From Zarea fungicola (taxonomy: Eukaryota; Ascomycota; Sordariomycetes; Hypocreales; Cordycipitaceae), in assembly GCA_900169235.1 (NCBI GenBank), contig FWCC01000046.1, forward strand, positions 1 through 64,000: 64,000 nucleotides of DNA, read 5' to 3'. Positions 60,689 to 64,000 of the stretch are shown here, one piece after another (position 1 is the first letter of the stretch; each line of letters opens with the position of its first letter). A program made the position numbers and the translations under genes. The notes under the pieces were generated by a model. That model was not told where the DNA came from, did no database searches, and saw nothing but the letters and a program-made list of their open reading frames with translations.

Positions 60689-61630
60689 CTACTCCCTCCC
60701 ACGCGCATACAACGGCCTCCTCTTCCCCGAAGAATCGCAGCTTGCAAACTTCCACCAGCTCCGATTCCACTGACCCGCGACATTCACCATGCCCCACCGC
60801 ACCGGCTCGGGCATCGGTGGCCAGTGCCGCCACAGCCCTTCCTCATGCTCTCGATCCATGTTGTACAGGAAGAAGACAAGCACATCCGTCATGCCCGGTT
60901 CCGTGAGCGACTTTTGACCCCATTTGGAAAATCTTGCCTCTGTTGCCTTTTCTTCCGCCGACCCCGGCTCCGGTGCATTGCGGTGCGTCGCGAAGCTCGC
61001 GATGCGATGCACCTCCTCATTGAAATGGCTCTCCAACGGCGGATGCAGAGCGTTGAGGATGGCCACCAGCTCTCGCCCGGACAGGCTGCTGGGCTTGGCG
61101 GCGACGCGTGAGAGGTACGATTCCAGCTCCTTCAGCGGACCTAAGATGGCTTCTATCCGTCATCTCGTTAGTGTGCCTAGCTGCAACGAAGTTTGGTGAC
61201 CGTGTATCTTGGTCGACGAACCGTGTGCCTCTTGCATGCCATCAAACACCTTTTCCTGTAGAAGCTCTTCAGTCATGGTAAAAAGGCCCGATTCTTCATG
61301 CTCCGTGTGTGAGTGTAAAAACTTGACCCATGCCTGGCAATATCCTATAAACGCAGGCTTATCTGCGTCGGCAACATGCGGTGCCTGCTGATAGATTGAG
61401 TTGAAGCCACGGAACATGGCGTTGTGCACAACGCACATATGACTGGCACCATCAATCCAGAAATCCGTCTATAACAAGTCCCAGGTTAGATTAGAAGGCA
61501 AGAAAAACCGGCCATATGCCACGACTTTCCACCAAGGTAGATACAGCTTTCTTCATACCCTTTTCGTCTCATATACTGGGGTGGGAACCAGCTTCAGCGG
61601 CGTGTCGGTCCATAGATGCGACTCTGACAT
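60689..61630 (-). CDS. Hemerythrin-like (HHE) domain protein
   Basis: Three exons on the minus strand: 61630-61559, 61468-61222 and 61149-60689; GT-AG introns of 90 and 72 nt; 259 aa. The His-rich helical pattern of HHE cation-binding domains is visible: ASHMCVVHNAMFRGFNSIYQ, then FLHSHTEHEESGLF (the H-x3-E/H-H-E-E signature), and after the second junction LESHFNEEVHRIASF. The donor in exon 2 (GTTCGT) is weaker than a possible GTCACC site 30 nt further on; I chose it because it needs no insertion between the helices, but the longer form (10 extra residues) is possible. Such proteins bind a di-iron or related centre for oxygen, NO or iron sensing. It sits next to HEM2 on the same strand, which may be chance. 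Confidence 0.82.
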
Positions 61631-62935
61631 GATGCCTGATGCTTAACAGTGTACACGATATGGATTGGGCCATCCGGGCAGGAGACATGGCTGACCGACG
61701 GACATTTATATATCTTTAACGGATGTACCGTCATTGGCACCTGGCGGTGGCCGAAAGCCGGCTATCCGAATACAATGTGCACCTAGTTCCGTCGACAACT
61801 GACACATGTTCGTTGTCATCATATAACAACGATCTCGCGGCCCGCTGTCTTGATGTTTAGCGCCGGACAACGCCAAGACGGCGACTGTTGCTTGTGGTAC
61901 CAGTAATTGGCCACGTTGAGTAAAAGGGGATGCGAGTTCCAATTTTATTTTTCTTTCTTGTTAAAAAAAAAAACGGATGAATAAACTACCGCGTTGCCAT
62001 TTAACCGAAATCGTTCGATTAGCCGTTCACGGTACAGGTATTGGCTTGTGGTTGGCTTGTGTTCAGCCTTGCCCCAACTCGGCGGCAGCCTTATGAAGGT
62101 GCCAACATCATCAAGGATAAAGGGGTGTTTTACAATAAAAAAAATGATAATTATGCAGCATAGCACCAACATTGAGAGAAACTATTCTTTCTCCGTACAG
62201 TGGATGCCTGTGTTTCTGACGGAAAACTATCCGGCGTGCCGTAGCCACCGCTCGTAGTCAGCCACCGTTCATTTAAACTTTTTGATCGTGTTCAGTCAGA
62301 AACCTGGATGCCGAGTTGGTCTTCGGCAGTTTGCAGCCACGCTGATGATCGTGAGCCCAAACCGGCTTGGCTGTGTGAGTGACTCGAGTCAACCCACACT
62401 TCATCTGAAAAACAATGCTACCTTTGGCTTAATGCCGCTTTAAGAATTAATAACCCCTGCATTTTCAAAGTTTTTTAGTGCCATTGAGGCTGAGTTCTCG
62501 CAACCCCATTGAGCTGCCTCCTTTTGTAGACCATCTTCGTAAGCTTGTCCACATCCGTTCCACACACATTCTTGTTCTGAACACTAGAACCGTGAAAGGC
62601 GGCGAGGCTGCTAACCTCTTTTGAGTCACGATGGAACCTTTTAAAACGCCTCGGCCAGCCTTTCTTGGACCAAGAGAACAAGGATGGGTAGTTTTATGTC
62701 GGTTTGTGATTTGCCGAAGAAAATAAGGCTGAACTGAGAGAAGAAGACAGGGAGTTGGCCGTGGATACCCTGTCATTTCCCTTTCCAACATCTCTCGCGT
62801 CATGGCTCAACAGGCTTGTGAACTTTTCTATTGTAAAAGGACCACTTCATCTTTTCCTTTGTTCTGGTGCGAAAGTTTTGGGATTTTGGGAATAAGAGAC
62901 TCTCTGTGTAAAGCAACATCCTTCGTTGGCCTGCC
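61631..62935. other. Divergent intergenic region
   Basis: About 1.3 kb between the hemerythrin-like gene (-) and the terminal membrane-protein gene (+). No gene seen; an A/T homopolymer lies at 61962-61973. Confidence 0.6.
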
Positions 62936-64000
62936 ATGGCGTTGTCTGTGATTGATAACAAGAAAATGGCGCCACTAGCAGTCAACAACAAGAAGGACGT
63001 GGAAATACCGCAACTTCAGAACCGTACCAGTACAGCTGTGTCACAAGAAACAGCTACAACAGTAACATGCTCTGAAGAAAAGGTCGCGGCGGTGACGGTG
63101 CGGCAGGACACTGCCGAGACCAGCACAACGACGTGCTCCAACGAGTCGTCAACCATCTACACCTACGAAGAGTTTCGCCGCGGGAAGCAATTGCGACGCC
63201 TGCTGCTCAACAGCCTCATCAAATGGTTCATCACAGTCACCCTGTGCGTCTCCATCTACGGCGTGCTACTGGCGTACTCGTCTCACGAGGCTCTACTGTG
63301 GCGGAAGAAGCGCGAGTTCAATACACTCATTATCGCCCTCACGATCATGCTCAGTCTCAACATTACGAGTGCTCTCAAGTCCAATGCTATGGAGCTGCAG
63401 TGGTGGCTGCTCAGCCTGCGCCGGTACAAGCCCCGCGAGGCAGACCTCATCATGTCGAGCGAGCACTTTACCACCATGCTCAAGCTCGGCTGGACGACAC
63501 GGCATACCTTGATTCAAATCTTTGTAGCCGTGTTTGTTACCATGAACATTGTAAGTCCACGCGCAACCGGAACAGGATGGAGAGCCGGATATACGTACGT
63601 AGATTCGACTGCGGTGCTAACAACAACCCATTTCCAGGGTTCGCAGATAGCCCTTGCCCTGCTGGGTATTACCTACAACATTAACCCAGCCGACAAGTTT
63701 ACTGTTACGAAACCAGGCTTTGTCTCCATTGCGGATTTGACCGACATTCAAGGTACCAAAGTCCTCTCCCCCAACGGCAGCAAGACGTCGGCTTCCAACG
63801 GATCAGAGGAGGTCAACACGCGACGCTACTCTGCAAACTCGTTTGGCCAAATTGGACTAGCCTTTGGGGAGGATTTCATCTGGAACGCACCGAAGCCAGG
63901 TGCCCTGTACAACCCGGACCTGTCGCAGGTGTTCTTCACTCCTCCGCTGGGCGACAACGACGATGATAATGATCCGACCAAAGTGGCAAATGGCACGGCG
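62936..64000 (+). CDS. Multipass membrane protein, unknown function (3' end beyond window)
   Basis: Partial. Exons 62936-63550 and 63638 onward; 326 aa to the window edge with no stop yet. The intron (63551-63637, GTAAGT...TTTCCAG, 87 nt) is in frame and stop-free, so read-through is possible on sequence alone. The N-terminal 80 residues are Thr/Ser-rich and polar. Hydrophobic segments follow: FITVTLCVSIYGVLLAY, LIIALTIMLSLNI, LIQIFVAVFVTMNI and, after the splice, GSQIALALLGITYNI. Between helices is a conserved-looking LKSNAMELQWWLLSLRRYKP. Next comes a large, polar, probably extracytosolic domain. The layout resembles fungal plasma-membrane proteins of unknown role; I do not recognise the family. 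The start at 62936 could instead be the Met at 62966. Confidence 0.72.
   Translation, partial: MALSVIDNKKMAPLAVNNKKDVEIPQLQNRTSTAVSQETATTVTCSEEKVAAVTVRQDTAETSTTTCSNESSTIYTYEEFRRGKQLRRLLLNSLIKWFITVTLCVSIYGVLLAYSSHEALLWRKKREFNTLIIALTIMLSLNITSALKSNAMELQWWLLSLRRYKPREADLIMSSEHFTTMLKLGWTTRHTLIQIFVAVFVTMNIVSPRATGTGWRAGYTYVDSTAVLTTTHFQGSQIALALLGITYNINPADKFTVTKPGFVSIADLTDIQGTKVLSPNGSKTSASNGSEEVNTRRYSANSFGQIGLAFGEDFIWNAPKPGALYNPDLSQVFFTPPLGDNDDDNDPTKVANGTA

Overview
The window looks like nuclear DNA of a filamentous ascomycete (Pezizomycotina, most likely Sordariomycetes/Hypocreales). The genes are monocistronic on both strands, with short introns (about 50-125 nt), GT-AG ends and CTAAC-like branch sites. 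The gene set is typical of such fungi: HEM2, an RNPS1/SR-type RNA-binding protein, a Mim2-like import factor, a DUF1279 mitochondrial protein, a CYP52-like P450, a class III GH18 chitinase and a PNGase A-like amidase. No bacterial operon, viral gene, rRNA, CRISPR array or convincing tRNA was seen. All calls come from reading motifs and splice sites; no database search was run.

Layout. 1-2.5 kb: no gene. 2.5-11.2 kb: GPI-anchored fasciclin protein (+), RNPS1-like splicing factor (-), four-exon P450 (-), Mim2-like protein (+), MARVEL-domain membrane protein (-). 11.2-15 kb: empty. 15-19.8 kb: secreted chitinase (+), weak hypothetical protein (-), secreted PNGase A-like enzyme (-). 22.8-26.2 kb: GNAT acetyltransferase (+) and a small conserved-looking protein (-), with a possible degenerate transposon between them. 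26.2-36.4 kb: about 10 kb with no convincing gene. 36.4-42.6 kb: mitochondrial DUF1279 protein (-), disordered 490-aa protein with a short first exon (+), small basic His/Thr/Arg-rich protein (-), DSP-type tyrosine phosphatase (-). 43.6-56.2 kb, metabolic and transport genes: secreted FAD-dependent oxidase (-) divergent from a DsbA-fold isomerase (+), a seven-exon magnesium P-type ATPase (-), a membrane-anchored amidohydrolase (+), an acyltransferase-3 membrane enzyme (-). 58.4-64 kb: HEM2 (-), hemerythrin-like protein (-), and the first part of a membrane protein (+) that runs off the window.

The most notable observation is in the magnesium P-type ATPase. The intron that interrupts the catalytic DKTGT motif lacks a GT donor at the only position that keeps the frame (it reads GG), while every other splice site and catalytic motif is intact. 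The gene is therefore freshly broken, spliced in a non-canonical way, or carries a local sequence error. Other points are an Asp-to-Asn change in the chitinase DxxDxDxE motif, an 87-nt intron in the last gene that is in frame and stop-free, and the long gene-poor block.
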